From Hymenobacter jejuensis (GTDB lineage Bacteria; Bacteroidota; Bacteroidia; Cytophagales; Hymenobacteraceae): a stretch of 64,000 bases of DNA. Shown one piece after another: positions 25,202-34,101 of the stretch. Each line of letters begins with the position of its first letter. The stretch's first letter is position 1. The notes beneath the pieces are model-generated. The model did not search any database. It was not told the origin of the DNA and was given only the letters and a program-made list of their open reading frames with translations. The position numbers were made by a program, and so were the translations under genes. The DNA lies in the NCBI RefSeq assembly GCF_006337165.1, contig NZ_CP040896.1:3100001-3164000 (forward strand), in the 5' to 3' direction.

Positions 25202-25603
25202 ATGGAAAAGACAGATGTTCAGCACCAAGTGCACCTCGACTCAACGGCCAGCCTACTTGCCGGCGATTTGCAGGAGGAAAGCACCAAAGCCGGTCTCGAT
25301 AATATTTTGCAACGTTGGATCGAAGACGTAAAAGAGGCCGATAACCCCGAGCTGCACCAGATTGTAATCGACCTGCAGCAGCTGAAAGCGCACCTTGGCT
25401 CAGGCACGTACGATAACCGCCTGATTGGGCAACTGCTTGGTCGCTTAGGGGAAAACACCATCAAATCGGCTGTCTTCGCGACTGGCAACACTCAGCCCCG
25501 CGTCGAAAGCTTGGGCGAAGCGCTGCTGAAAGCAGCTAAAGCGATACAAAGCCCCGGTTCTGCACCCGAGGATGATCTGAAAAATTCAAACCAGGCGAGC
25601 TAA
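25202..25603 (+). CDS. Conserved-looking hypothetical helical protein
   Basis: 133 residues, acidic, no signal peptide, predicted mostly helical (LDNILQRWIEDVKEADNPEL; IGQLLGRLGENTIKSAVFAT). No family recognised. Single-gene unit divergent from the M1 gene and closed by a strong terminator. Codon use matches the neighbours. Confidence 0.7.
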   Translation: MEKTDVQHQVHLDSTASLLAGDLQEESTKAGLDNILQRWIEDVKEADNPELHQIVIDLQQLKAHLGSGTYDNRLIGQLLGRLGENTIKSAVFATGNTQPRVESLGEALLKAAKAIQSPGSAPEDDLKNSNQAS

Positions 25604-25630
25604 CTGCCTGATAGAGTTGAACTTATTAGA

Positions 25631-25672
25631 CAACAAAAAGCCGACCTTCGCAAGAAGGTCGGCTTTTTGTTG
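25631..25672. terminator. Bidirectional terminator
   Basis: 19-bp perfect arms CAACAAAAAGCCGACCTTC and complement, GCAA loop, between convergent transcripts (hypothetical gene and rplS). Confidence 0.88.
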
Positions 25673-25689
25673 TTCGGAGAGAGTGCAGC

Positions 25690-26043
25690 TTAGCGCTTCT
25701 CTTTGATACGAGCCGCTTTACCCGACAGACCGCGCAGGTAAAACAAACGAGCACGACGTACTTTGCCGCGACGAATTACCTCAATCTTGTCGATGTTTGG
25801 CGACAGCATAGGGAAAATCCGCTCAGTACCGATCTGGTTCGATACTTTACGCACGGTGAAAGTTTCGCCGTTTGAATTAGAATTTTTGCGCTGGATCACC
25901 ACGCCTTGGAACTGCTGAATGCGTTCCTTGTTGCCCTCGCGGATTTTTACGTGGACGTTGATGGTGTCGCCGGCGGCGAATGCTGGGAAGCTGGCGCGGC
26001 GCTCCTGGGATTCCTGCTGGATAAAATCGAGTAATACGCTCAT
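25690..26043 (-). CDS. rplS: 50S ribosomal protein L19
   Basis: 117 residues: [20 protein letters not shown] at the start and the family motif [20 protein letters not shown]. Basic C-terminus. The start at 26043 removes a non-homologous upstream extension. It has its own promoter and stands 207 bases downstream of trmD, the usual order rpsP-rimM-trmD-rplS. Confidence 0.97.
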   Translation of the reverse strand: MSVLLDFIQQESQERRASFPAFAAGDTINVHVKIREGNKERIQQFQGVVIQRKNSNSNGETFTVRKVSNQIGTERIFPMLSPNIDKIEVIRRGKVRRARLFYLRGLSGKAARIKEKR

Positions 26044-26103
26044 GGCTGGAAGAACTAAAAAGGACGGCGCCGCCGCCCGAGGGGTTTCTGGGTAAAAGAG
26101 GCG

Positions 26104-26135
26104 CAAATATAGCGGTCTGTTTTTTACATTGCAAG
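26104..26135 (-). promoter_or_regulatory. rplS promoter
   Basis: On the minus strand: CTTG (-33, 26132-26135), 20-base spacer, TATATTTG (-7, 26104-26111, perfect). The predicted 5' UTR is about 55 bases. Confidence 0.6.
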
Positions 26136-26250
26136 CGCCGCTGCTCAAATGAGTCATCAAGGGAAGACTTCGATGACAAATCGCTTGCTGAAAACAAGCA
26201 GCTATAGCACGTCTTTTCGCTCAACTAATTTGCAAGGTGAGGGATATTGC

Positions 26251-26928
26251 TTACTCACCGAGCAAGTCGGGGCGGCGCAGCCGGGTACGCTCTAGGGCCT
26301 GCTCGTGCCGCCAGACCTCAATTTGCGGAGTATTACCTGATAGAAGAATATCGGGTACTTTTTCGCCTCGCCACTCGGCCGGCCTGGTATAGACGGGAGG
26401 CGCAAGCAAATTGTCCTGAAAGGAATCACTTAAAGCCGACTCTTCATTGCCAAGTACGCCCGGCAGCAGTCGCACCACCGCATCCACGAGCACAGCAGCA
26501 CCAAGTTCGCCGCCACTTAGTACGTAATCGCCGATGCTAATTTCGTGTGTGATGTAGGCCTTGCGAATTCGCTCGTCGATGCCTTTGTAATGACCACAGA
26601 GGATTAGCAGATTCTGCGCCAATGACCACCGATTGATCAGCGGCTGACGCAGCGTTTCGCCATCTGGCGTCATGTAGATTACAGCCTCGTATGCGCGTTC
26701 GGCCAGTAGCTCATCGAGGCAAGCAGCAATAGGCTCGACGCGCAACACCATGCCGGCGCCGCCACCAAAGACGTAATCATCAATCTGCCCGTGCTTGTTG
26801 ATGGCGAAACGCCGAAGATCATGTAAATGAATCTCGGCCAAGCCTTTGTCCTGAGCGCGTTTTACAATAGAATGCGCGAACGGACTTATCAACAAATCGG
26901 GCTGGCACGTTACGATGTCGATGCGCAT
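26251..26928 (-). CDS. trmD: tRNA (guanine37-N1)-methyltransferase
   Basis: 225 residues, SPOUT class, methylates G37 next to the anticodon. The knot region has [25 protein letters not shown] and the diagnostic [19 protein letters not shown]. The length is normal. It starts 6 bases after rimM, in the conserved ribosome-maturation operon. Confidence 0.97.
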   Translation of the reverse strand: MRIDIVTCQPDLLISPFAHSIVKRAQDKGLAEIHLHDLRRFAINKHGQIDDYVFGGGAGMVLRVEPIAACLDELLAERAYEAVIYMTPDGETLRQPLINRWSLAQNLLILCGHYKGIDERIRKAYITHEISIGDYVLSGGELGAAVLVDAVVRLLPGVLGNEESALSDSFQDNLLAPPVYTRPAEWRGEKVPDILLSGNTPQIEVWRHEQALERTRLRRPDLLGE

Positions 26929-26934
26929 GAAAGC

Positions 26935-27540
26935 TTATGCTTGAGCCGGAGATTCGTCGTCGGGGCCAACGAACTCGTCGGGTTCGTCGCGCTCGCGGGA
27001 AGCAGGGCTGAGGTAGATGTCGAGTAAGCCTTCCGGCAAGTTCACGTAGATCTTCTTCTCGTCCTCATCAGCGTGCGAAATCAGTTCGTCCACCACCGGA
27101 ATCAGTACTTCCTTGCCCTTGTACCGCATGGCCATCAGATCTTGCTGCGGCAACTCGTAGAAAGCTTCGACAATGCCCAACTCGCCAAGTTGTTCATCCA
27201 CAACCACATAGCCAATCACGTCGTGGAAGTAGAACTGATCTTCGCCCAAAGCCGGCAGTTCTTCCAAGGCCCGATACAGGTTCGCATTGCGCAACGGCTC
27301 AGCGGCCTCAATCGTGTCGATGCCCTGAAGCTTAAGCAAGGCCCTGTCGTCCGTCTGAGGCTGCACGCGCTCCACCCCAAACGAAGTTAGCTTGCCTGGA
27401 GCAGTAGGCAGTTCCAAGAACACAGACTTCATCTTGCGGTAAGTGTCCAGCTCATCCACGTCCAGAAACGCGACCATAAGGCCTTTCAGGCCGTGTGGCT
27501 TCACAATGGAGCCGAGCAGATAGCAGTCGTCGAGTGTCAT
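26935..27540 (-). CDS. rimM: 16S rRNA maturation protein RimM
   Basis: 201 residues. Assists assembly of the 30S head by binding S19. N-terminal beta-barrel (YLLGSIVKPHGLKGLMVAFL) and C-terminal PRC-barrel (FYFHDVIGYVVVDEQLGELG; VLIPVVDELI), with an acidic tail of ~20 residues. It is 6 bases upstream of trmD and 132 bases downstream of rpsP; that gap has a strong inverted repeat. Confidence 0.95.
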   Translation of the reverse strand: MTLDDCYLLGSIVKPHGLKGLMVAFLDVDELDTYRKMKSVFLELPTAPGKLTSFGVERVQPQTDDRALLKLQGIDTIEAAEPLRNANLYRALEELPALGEDQFYFHDVIGYVVVDEQLGELGIVEAFYELPQQDLMAMRYKGKEVLIPVVDELISHADEDEKKIYVNLPEGLLDIYLSPASRERDEPDEFVGPDDESPAQA

Positions 27541-27590
27541 GACAAGAGAATGATTTAGGAAATGCAGGAGAGGATACAGGGAAAAACGAG

Positions 27591-27650
27591 AAAGAGTTTA
27601 GAAGGTGCTCGATCAGAAAAAATCTGAGCGAAACATCTCCTAAACTCTTT
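27591..27650 (-). terminator. Inverted repeat between rpsP and rimM (terminator or attenuator)
   Basis: Outer arms AAAGAGTTTAG (27591-27601) and CTAAACTCTTT (27640-27650). The inner part can fold again through TCAGA/TCTGA around an A-run. On the minus strand it is followed by a T-rich run. It would limit read-through from rpsP into rimM-trmD. Confidence 0.5.
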
Positions 27651-27672
27651 ACCTCAAACCTTCGAAGCGAAA

Positions 27673-28212
27673 TTAAGCGCCGGCTTCTTCGGTCGTAGCG
27701 TCGGCTGTAGCAGCGTCGGCAGTTTCGCCTTCTTCGGCAGCAGGGGCTGCAGCCGGAGTGTTCTTCAAGCGGATGGCTTCAGCGCGAGCTTCCCGAACTT
27801 TAGTTTCGGCAGCCAGCTGTTGCTTACGCGTTTCCTCTTTGGCAGTGCCCAACGAGCTGCGCTTGGTTTCGATTTTGGCGTCTTTTTGCTCCTTCCAATC
27901 GATAAAGCGCTGATCAGCAATATCTTGCGAAATAGCGCCTTTGATTACACCCAGTTGGAGGTGCTTGCGATACAGTACGCCCCGGTAAGAGAGCATGGCC
28001 CGTACCGTGTCGGTAGGCTGGGCACCCTTCATGATCCAATCGAAAGCCTTTTCGCTATCGAAGTTGATCGAGGCAGGGTTGGTGTTGGGGTTGTAGGTAC
28101 CGATTTTCTCGATGAAACGGCCGTCGCGAGGCGAGCGGGAGTCAGCTACAACGATGTCGAATTGAGCGGCCTTTTTGCGGCCGCGGCGGGCGAGGCGGAT
28201 TTTAACTGCCAT
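27673..28212 (-). CDS. rpsP: 30S ribosomal protein S16 with long C-terminal tail
   Basis: 179 residues, about twice the size of E. coli S16. The core ([40 protein letters not shown]) spans the first ~85 residues. The rest is a charged helix and an Ala/Glu/Thr tail ([20 protein letters not shown]). Extended S16 is common in Bacteroidota. First gene of the operon with its own promoter. Confidence 0.96.
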   Translation of the reverse strand: MAVKIRLARRGRKKAAQFDIVVADSRSPRDGRFIEKIGTYNPNTNPASINFDSEKAFDWIMKGAQPTDTVRAMLSYRGVLYRKHLQLGVIKGAISQDIADQRFIDWKEQKDAKIETKRSSLGTAKEETRKQQLAAETKVREARAEAIRLKNTPAAAPAAEEGETADAATADATTEEAGA

Positions 28213-28263
28213 GAACCTGAGGGGTTAGCGACGGAACCCGTCCGTCTGGTTGAAAGTGAGGCG

Positions 28264-28294
28264 CAAAGGTACGCAATTCCCGCAAAAAAACAGA
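28264..28294 (-). promoter_or_regulatory. rpsP promoter
   Basis: Minus strand: TCTG (28291-28294), 19-base spacer, TACCTTTG (-7, 28264-28271, perfect). The predicted 5' UTR is about 45 bases. Confidence 0.6.
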
Positions 28295-28332
28295 TGTATA
28301 CACCTAATAATTAGTCCGACTAGTCAAGCAAC

Positions 28333-28367
28333 AAAAAAGGCTGCCCCAGGATGGGACAGCCTTTTTT
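28333..28367 (-). terminator. Terminator after the desaturase gene
   Basis: Hairpin AAAAAAGGCTGCCCC / GGGACAGCCTTTTTT (one internal mismatch) with T-tracts on both strands, downstream of the minus-strand desaturase. Confidence 0.8.
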
Positions 28368-28383
28368 TATCGTATCGAGGCAC

Positions 28384-29139
28384 TTACGCCGCCATGCGGG
28401 CTGCGGCTTTCTGCTTTCGCTTGATTTTGATGACACCTACTTTATCCAAGCTCCAGATGAACACATAGGTAGGGTCAAACTCCCACCATTTCACGCCAAA
28501 ATTGACGCGCATGGGCAATTTGTGGTGGTTGTTTTGAAATAATTCGCCGAAAGCCAGGAAATCCAGGGCCAGTGTATTCTTCGATTTGTCGTGGTTGTCG
28601 AAGTTCTGATAGCCGTATTTATGACCGCCCCAATTGACGATAGCACCGTGCAGAGGCCCCATCAGAAAATGAATTGGGAGGAGCAAGTATTGCCACCAGG
28701 CGGTAGCGAAGTTGATGTAAAACAGCACATAAGCCGTGCCCCAGCCAATGCGCGAATACCACTTGTCGCCGAAACTCTCTACCGCATTCCACACCGGATA
28801 ATCGCCTTCAAAACGCTCTGCTGCAGCGTAATTATGGTTCAGAACATCGTTGTAGATATTCTTGGTTTTCCACATCATCGAAAAAGCATTCGACGAGAAG
28901 TGCGGCGAGTGCGGGTCCATCTCGGTGTCGGAATAGGCGTGGTGCATGCGGTGCAGCAACGCATAGGCCCGTGGCGAAAGAAAGGAGGAACCCTGACAGA
29001 TGTACGTGAACAGGAAGAAAAACTTCTCCCAGAACTTGTTCATGGTGAACATCCTATGGGCTGCATAACGATGCAGGTAAAACGTCTGGGTGAACAGCGA
29101 CAGGTAATAGTGGGCAATGAAGAAAACGAGAATGGCCAT
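28384..29139 (-). CDS. Acyl-CoA desaturase (membrane di-iron)
   Basis: 251 residues. Introduces a double bond in fatty acyl chains at the membrane. The histidine boxes that bind two irons are present: HRYAAH, HRMHH and NNHHK, with an extra His in GGHKYGYQN. Several hydrophobic segments (FFIAHYYLSLFTQTF; LYINFATAWWQYLLLPIHFL). Monocistronic with its own promoter and terminator. Likely adjusts membrane fluidity (inference). Confidence 0.93.
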   Translation of the reverse strand: MAILVFFIAHYYLSLFTQTFYLHRYAAHRMFTMNKFWEKFFFLFTYICQGSSFLSPRAYALLHRMHHAYSDTEMDPHSPHFSSNAFSMMWKTKNIYNDVLNHNYAAAERFEGDYPVWNAVESFGDKWYSRIGWGTAYVLFYINFATAWWQYLLLPIHFLMGPLHGAIVNWGGHKYGYQNFDNHDKSKNTLALDFLAFGELFQNNHHKLPMRVNFGVKWWEFDPTYVFIWSLDKVGVIKIKRKQKAAARMAA

Positions 29140-29230
29140 ATACCAAAAAAAGGTTGGAAGCGATGTCGGGAAGCCGCATGCAGCTGCCCGCAGAAGCGTA
29201 ATGGAGCAGCTTTAGTTCAGATTACTTTTA

Positions 29231-29262
29231 CAAACCTACGGCCAGACTCGCGGGGCGTCAAT
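29231..29262 (-). promoter_or_regulatory. Desaturase promoter
   Basis: Minus strand: ATTG (29259-29262), 20-base spacer, TAGGTTTG (29231-29238, perfect -7). The 5' UTR is about 85 bases. Confidence 0.55.
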
Positions 29263-29349
29263 AAATGGCCAGAAAAGGCCAAAATCTTATTCAGCTTACC
29301 CTTGATGGCTATTCTGACTGAACTGTTCACTCAGGATTGTCCTTAAACG

Positions 29350-29375
29350 AAAAGCCTCCAGATAAGGAGGCTTTT
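29350..29375 (-). terminator. Terminator after RluA-family gene
   Basis: Arms AAAAGCCTCC / GGAGGCTTTT around AGATAA; it ends the minus-strand panB-rluA direction of transcription. Confidence 0.75.
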
Positions 29376-29407
29376 GGTAGTATAAAGTTGAGGCTTAGCG
29401 ATATACA

Positions 29408-30121
29408 CTATTGCGCATAAAACGCTTTGGCAGCTTCCCAGTGTGCTACTTCAGGCACCGGAGCTTCAATGCAGAGCTTCTCTTTCGTAACGGGATGTTC
29501 CAATTCTAACCGCCGGGCATGCAAGGCGATGCTTACATCCGGGAGGGGAGCCAGAAAACCATATTTCACATCGCCCACAATGGGCGTACCTAGCCCAGTG
29601 GCGAGCTGCACCCGAATCTGGTGGGGACGACCCGTAATAGGGTTTACCTGAAGGAGTTGGCGGTTGCCAGCTTGCCCTAAAAGTTCATAGCTCAACTCGG
29701 AACGTAAGCCTTGTGGGTGCAGCTTTGGGTAAGCTTTCGTGACGTTGCGGATAGGGTCTTTCACCAACCAGTGCACCAGTTGGCCGCTTTCCGGCTCGGG
29801 CCGCTTCCCCACCAAGGCCCAGTAGGTTTTGTGCACCTTGTTGTCGCGGAACATCTCGTTGAGCCGGCTCAAGGCTTTGCTGGTTTTGGCCAGCACCACA
29901 ATACCGCTTACCGGTCGATCGATGCGGTGGACAACGCCCACGAACGCCGCGCCGGGCTTCTTGTACTTGAAACGCAGATACTCGGCCGCTTTGGTCGAAA
30001 GGGGCTCATCGCCCGTCGAATCGCCCTGCACGAGCAAGCCGGCTGGCTTGTTGATGATGAGTAAGTGATTGTCTTCGAACAGAATCTCTTTCTGATCTGA
30101 CCACAGATTTGGACGATTCAC
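29408..30121 (-). CDS. RluA-family RNA pseudouridine synthase
   Basis: 237 residues. Isomerises uridine in rRNA or tRNA. The catalytic Asp is in HRIDRPVSGIVVLAKTSKAL; the motif GRPHQIRVQLATGLGTPIVG is present. No S4 domain is visible at the N-terminus (starts NRPNLWSDQKEILFEDNHLL), so it is a short RluA/TruC-like enzyme. Target site unknown. It is 58 bases downstream of panB. Confidence 0.93.
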   Translation of the reverse strand: MNRPNLWSDQKEILFEDNHLLIINKPAGLLVQGDSTGDEPLSTKAAEYLRFKYKKPGAAFVGVVHRIDRPVSGIVVLAKTSKALSRLNEMFRDNKVHKTYWALVGKRPEPESGQLVHWLVKDPIRNVTKAYPKLHPQGLRSELSYELLGQAGNRQLLQVNPITGRPHQIRVQLATGLGTPIVGDVKYGFLAPLPDVSIALHARRLELEHPVTKEKLCIEAPVPEVAHWEAAKAFYAQ

Positions 30122-30142
30122 GCAGTAAAACTAAAATCCCAA

Positions 30143-30168
30143 TTGATTATCAAATAATTGATAATCAA
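30143..30168. repeat. Double palindrome TTGATTATCAA / TTGATAATCAA, copies 4 and 5
   Basis: Two exact copies (30143-30153 and 30158-30168) in the panB-RluA spacer, just after the panB stop. Together they could form a longer cruciform. Confidence 0.7.
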
Positions 30169-30179
30169 TTGTTTATATA

Positions 30180-30995
30180 CTAATAAGCTTCTTCTCTGCT
30201 GGGGAAGTCGCGGTCTTTTACATCCTTGATGTAGCTGCGAACAGCTTCGCTCATGGTTTCGTGCAGTTCGGCGTAACGACGCAGGAAACGTGGCTTAAAT
30301 TCCTTCGTGATGCCCAGCATGTCGTGTACCACCAGCACTTGGCCATCCACATCCGGGCCGGCTCCGATGCCAATTACGGGAATCGTCAGCTGTTCAGCTA
30401 CTTGTTTGGCCAATGCCGACGGAATCTTTTCCAGTACAATCGCAAAGCAACCCAGTTCCTGCAACAGTTGCGCGTCTTCCAGCAGCTTTTGCGCTTCGGC
30501 CTCTTCTTTGGCCCGCACGGTGTACGTGCCGAATTTGTAAATGCTCTGGGGCGTCAGGCCCAGGTGGCCCATCACCGGAATGCCCGCCGTGAGGATGCGG
30601 GTAATGGACTCCTTAATTTCGGCGCCGCCTTCGAGCTTGATGCCGTGCCCACCCGATTCCTTCATGATACGGATGGCCGAGCGCAGGGCTTCAGAAGAAT
30701 TACCCTGATAAGAGCCAAACGGCATATCGACTACCACAAACGCCCGCTTTACGGCACGCACCACCGATTGGGCGTGGTAAATCATCTGGTCGAGCGTGAT
30801 GGGCAGCGTAGTTTCGTGGCCGGCCATCACGTTGGAAGCCGAATCGCCGACCAGCAGCACGTCGATGCCGGCGCCGTCGAGAATAGAAGCCATCGAGAAG
30901 TCGTAGGCCGTGAGCATCGAGATTTTTTCGCCGCGCTGCTTCATGGCGAGCAGCTGGTGGGTGGTCACGAGCTTGACTTCTTTGTGCTGCGACAT
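30180..30995 (-). CDS. panB: 3-methyl-2-oxobutanoate hydroxymethyltransferase
   Basis: 271 residues, TIM barrel. First committed step of pantothenate (CoA) synthesis, using 5,10-methylene-tetrahydrofolate. Motifs: [40 protein letters not shown], the Mg site [11 protein letters not shown], and GHLGLTPQS and [15 protein letters not shown]. Normal length. panC/panD are not in the window. Confidence 0.97.
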   Translation of the reverse strand: MSQHKEVKLVTTHQLLAMKQRGEKISMLTAYDFSMASILDGAGIDVLLVGDSASNVMAGHETTLPITLDQMIYHAQSVVRAVKRAFVVVDMPFGSYQGNSSEALRSAIRIMKESGGHGIKLEGGAEIKESITRILTAGIPVMGHLGLTPQSIYKFGTYTVRAKEEAEAQKLLEDAQLLQELGCFAIVLEKIPSALAKQVAEQLTIPVIGIGAGPDVDGQVLVVHDMLGITKEFKPRFLRRYAELHETMSEAVRSYIKDVKDRDFPSREEAY

Positions 30996-31143
30996 AATGT
31001 TGAGGAGCTTATAATTCTGGGGAGGAGAAAAGGCAGAGCGTTCTAAAAATTAAAACGGAGGCCAAAGCTGGCAATTTTCTGGCAAAACGTCCCGGCGGTA
31101 CCTCCCAACGTGCCCTTTCCAGAAGTGAAAAACGCCCGCCAGC

Positions 31144-34032
31144 CTAGCGATTCAGGAAAGAGCGGTTGCGGTTCAGCTTCAGGTCTTGCAGCAACGACGA
31201 CTTGGCCGCGATGGTAATGTTATAGCCCTGGGTATAGCCAAACGGCCGCCAGTTGCCGCTGATCTGCCAGCAATGGAGATCCTGGTAAAAGTCTAAGGAC
31301 GTGATCGTTACTTGGCTATTCTTGAAGTCGTAGCCGCTGCTGTAGCCTAGGCGCAGGCGCTCCGTAAGCTTTACCGAGCCGCTCAGGTTGAGCGAGGCCG
31401 AACTAAAAGGCGTGGGCCGCAACTGCCCTACCCGCGATACCTTAGGGCCGGGATCGGTGTAACTTGCTGCAAAAGAAGCGCTTAGCTCCCAGGGGAGTTC
31501 AAAGTCTATGTAGTCCTCGTAAGGATTGACAGGATTGGGATTGCCCAAGGCCGGATCGTTGGTGGGTGCCACTGCCCGCGGAACGCTGCTTTTCTTGCCG
31601 CCCTGCGCCGAATTGAACTGGTAGCTGAGCGAAAAGTTGGCGTTGGCCAGCCGCGCCAGCCGGCGTTTCGACTGATCGAACAGGTACTTGTTGATCACGC
31701 GGCCCGTAGAGTCACGCTGGTAGAAGTCGAAGGTTGCGTTGAGCAACACGTTAAGCTTACGAGCTATCTGGGTGCGGAAGTTGGCCGACAAGGGTTGCAG
31801 GTTGAGCGAGTCAGCTGCAAAGTTATAACCCGTACTAAAGTCGAGTCCGTCGATAAGGCTTCGCTTCTCAAAAGGCGTGGTACCAGTCGTATCATTTTTG
31901 GTACGCACCTTCATTTCTACCTGATTTTGCAGGCTAAAGCTCACCTGACTAACCTTCGTGCCACTAGGCGCGCCGTACGGGAAGTTGTTGTAGAAAGAGA
32001 AGCTACGCGGGTTCAGGATTCGACCGCTGGCAATGTCGAGTTGATTGTACAAGTTGCCGTTGGCGTCGCGGATGTTGCCAAGATTAAACTCCTGGGTATA
32101 GAAGTTCTTGTTCTTCAAGAAGTTAGGGGCAAACTGGTAGCTCACGCTCGGCGTGATCTTGTGCCGGATGGCTTCGATCTTTTTGCCTTTCACCTGCATA
32201 ATGCCGTAAATATTGGTGCCCAGGTTCAGGCCGCCCGAGTAGCTGTACACGCGGTTGAAGCCCCGGATAGTGTCAATCTGGATTGCGTTGGCTGTGGGCA
32301 CATACTTGTAATCCAGTCGTTTGAAGTACCACGTTTCCCCATAGTTGATGGATGGTTGCAGGTTGAAATGCTTCAGGAACGTGTAGCTGCCAATCGAAAT
32401 CTGAAACTGATGCTGAATGCCGGTTTGCGAGTTGCGCAACAGCGGGGCTAAGTTGTTGAGCTTCACCGGGATGCGAGTGGCTTCGCGTGAGCCGCCGATT
32501 ACCGGAATGGCGCCCCCGTCCAGCACCCGGGCGGGCAAGGAGTTTGAGAGCCGGTTCTGGGCCGTAAGTGTGTACGAAACCGCGAGCTGATCGTAAAGCG
32601 GATTCGCTTTCAACCCTACCAGCTCGTAGAGGTATTGCCGGGCCACGCCCACCGTCACGTCGGGCAGGGTAAAGTCCATGGTGCCCGTAGACGTGTTCTG
32701 GCTCTGGCTAGCCTGCACCGAATAGTTGATGGGCAGGTTGCGCAGCTGCTTCTGGTAGCTGACCGTGGAGCTAAACGCGGGCGTCAGGTAGGTCTTGAGG
32801 TTGGCGTTGTTCTGGATATTAAAATCTGAGCTACCGGCTTGCACGCTGGCCGAGAAGCGTCCGCCTCCGGGACGGGGAGTGGGGGAGTGGCTCCAGGTAA
32901 GCCAGAACGTTTTGGGGTTCACCGGCTTCCGATAAGCCGGATTAGTATTCTCAGTGTTAGTGGCTAAAATCTGGTTGGCAGGGCGTTGACTGTAACTCAG
33001 GTTGAACCGGCCGTTGTAGGTGTAGCGCTTGATGTACTGCACCTCCCCAGTCAGGGCAAAACCCCCAAACGACTCAGCGTTGCCGGAGTAGATGTCGCCG
33101 GTCAGGCGTACGCCAATGTATTCATTAGCAGCCCAGTAGTAGCCACCGTTGCGCAAGAAGAAGCCGCGGTCAGAAGTCTGGCCAAAAGTTGGGATGATCA
33201 GGCCGGAAGAGCGGTTTTTACCCGGGGTGGGGAAGTAGCCAAACAGAAAACCCAGCGGCAACGGAATATCACCAATCACCAAATTGAAAGGCCCACTGGC
33301 CACCAACTTCTTGGGAATCACCTTCATCCGACTCATGTTGATGTAGAAGTGCGGATGTTCCAGGTTACACGTGGTGTAGCGACCGTGCAAGCCGTAAATT
33401 TCGTTTAGCTGGTTTTTCTTCACGACTTCGGCGTGCACGTAGCCTTCGCCCTGCTGCGTTACGGCGTCCTGAAGCTTGCCTTTTTTGGTTTTGAAGTTGT
33501 AGCGCAACGGACCGGTAGCGAAGGTTTCGCCGCCGTTCTTAAACACCGGCTTATCGCGGATTTTGCCCGTTGAGTCCGGGGCTCCTTCGGCGCTGAGCAC
33601 GTTGGTTTTATAATCGACCGTAATCTGGGCTGCTTTTAAGGAGATATCGCCGTAGTCGATGTTCGACTTGCTGTAGAGCTTCGCAATGCGGTTTTGCACG
33701 TCGAACTGAATAGAGTCCTTTGCGGCATATTTTACCGTAGTTTCGATGTCGCCCTTGCGGCGCGCTGAAATTTGCAGCGAGTCGTTGGTGCGAGCCGTAT
33801 CGGACAAAACTGCCAAGCGGGAAGTGCGCGACGAATCGGGGTTGGCAGGCAACGCGGGGTGCCCATCCACGTTCAGCCGCGGCGTGGGAATGGTCTTGGC
33901 CTTGGGCTGTTGCTGGCCCATGACGGCGTTGCCGGCTGTAAGCCAAAGCAATAGCAACGTCAGGAGCGGGAGGCGCAACGGACCGGCGAAAAGACGAAAA
34001 ATAGCAAAGCTTGACAGCGCGGGCAGGGCCAC
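31144..34032 (-). CDS. lptD: LPS-assembly outer-membrane protein LptD-like
   Basis: 962 residues. Outer-membrane barrel that inserts lipopolysaccharide. Signal region (LRLPLLTLLLLWLTAGNAVM), then a jellyroll OstA-like domain to ~250 (YAAKDSIQFDVQNRIAKLYS; GDISLKAAQITVDYKTNVLS), the conserved segment LVIGDIPLPLGFLFGYFPTP, then a barrel of repeated amphipathic strands to the end. It is divergent from an amidase gene; a perfect -7 box sits 33 bases upstream. No terminator is seen. Confidence 0.92.
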   Translation of the reverse strand: MALPALSSFAIFRLFAGPLRLPLLTLLLLWLTAGNAVMGQQQPKAKTIPTPRLNVDGHPALPANPDSSRTSRLAVLSDTARTNDSLQISARRKGDIETTVKYAAKDSIQFDVQNRIAKLYSKSNIDYGDISLKAAQITVDYKTNVLSAEGAPDSTGKIRDKPVFKNGGETFATGPLRYNFKTKKGKLQDAVTQQGEGYVHAEVVKKNQLNEIYGLHGRYTTCNLEHPHFYINMSRMKVIPKKLVASGPFNLVIGDIPLPLGFLFGYFPTPGKNRSSGLIIPTFGQTSDRGFFLRNGGYYWAANEYIGVRLTGDIYSGNAESFGGFALTGEVQYIKRYTYNGRFNLSYSQRPANQILATNTENTNPAYRKPVNPKTFWLTWSHSPTPRPGGGRFSASVQAGSSDFNIQNNANLKTYLTPAFSSTVSYQKQLRNLPINYSVQASQSQNTSTGTMDFTLPDVTVGVARQYLYELVGLKANPLYDQLAVSYTLTAQNRLSNSLPARVLDGGAIPVIGGSREATRIPVKLNNLAPLLRNSQTGIQHQFQISIGSYTFLKHFNLQPSINYGETWYFKRLDYKYVPTANAIQIDTIRGFNRVYSYSGGLNLGTNIYGIMQVKGKKIEAIRHKITPSVSYQFAPNFLKNKNFYTQEFNLGNIRDANGNLYNQLDIASGRILNPRSFSFYNNFPYGAPSGTKVSQVSFSLQNQVEMKVRTKNDTTGTTPFEKRSLIDGLDFSTGYNFAADSLNLQPLSANFRTQIARKLNVLLNATFDFYQRDSTGRVINKYLFDQSKRRLARLANANFSLSYQFNSAQGGKKSSVPRAVAPTNDPALGNPNPVNPYEDYIDFELPWELSASFAASYTDPGPKVSRVGQLRPTPFSSASLNLSGSVKLTERLRLGYSSGYDFKNSQVTITSLDFYQDLHCWQISGNWRPFGYTQGYNITIAAKSSLLQDLKLNRNRSFLNR

Positions 34033-34064
34033 GTAGTTTTATTCGTTTATTTTGTGGCGGTTTG

Positions 34065-34072
34065 CAAAGGTA
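34065..34072 (-). promoter_or_regulatory. lptD promoter -7 box
   Basis: Minus strand TACCTTTG, perfect TAnnTTTG, start near 34058. It would lie inside the amidase frame if that gene began at the GTG at 34054, which argues for the later amidase start. Confidence 0.55.
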
Positions 34073-34101
34073 GCGGGTCGCTGCCCCAACTAACGAACTC
34101 C

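Noticed and set aside
29140..29407. Plus-strand frame crossing the desaturase and its upstream spacer
   Set aside because: It is antisense to the desaturase and its promoter; composition is not coding-like.
34054..34101. Earlier GTG start for the amidase
   Set aside because: It would place the lptD -7 box inside the gene and separate the start from the signal peptide; kept only as an alternative.
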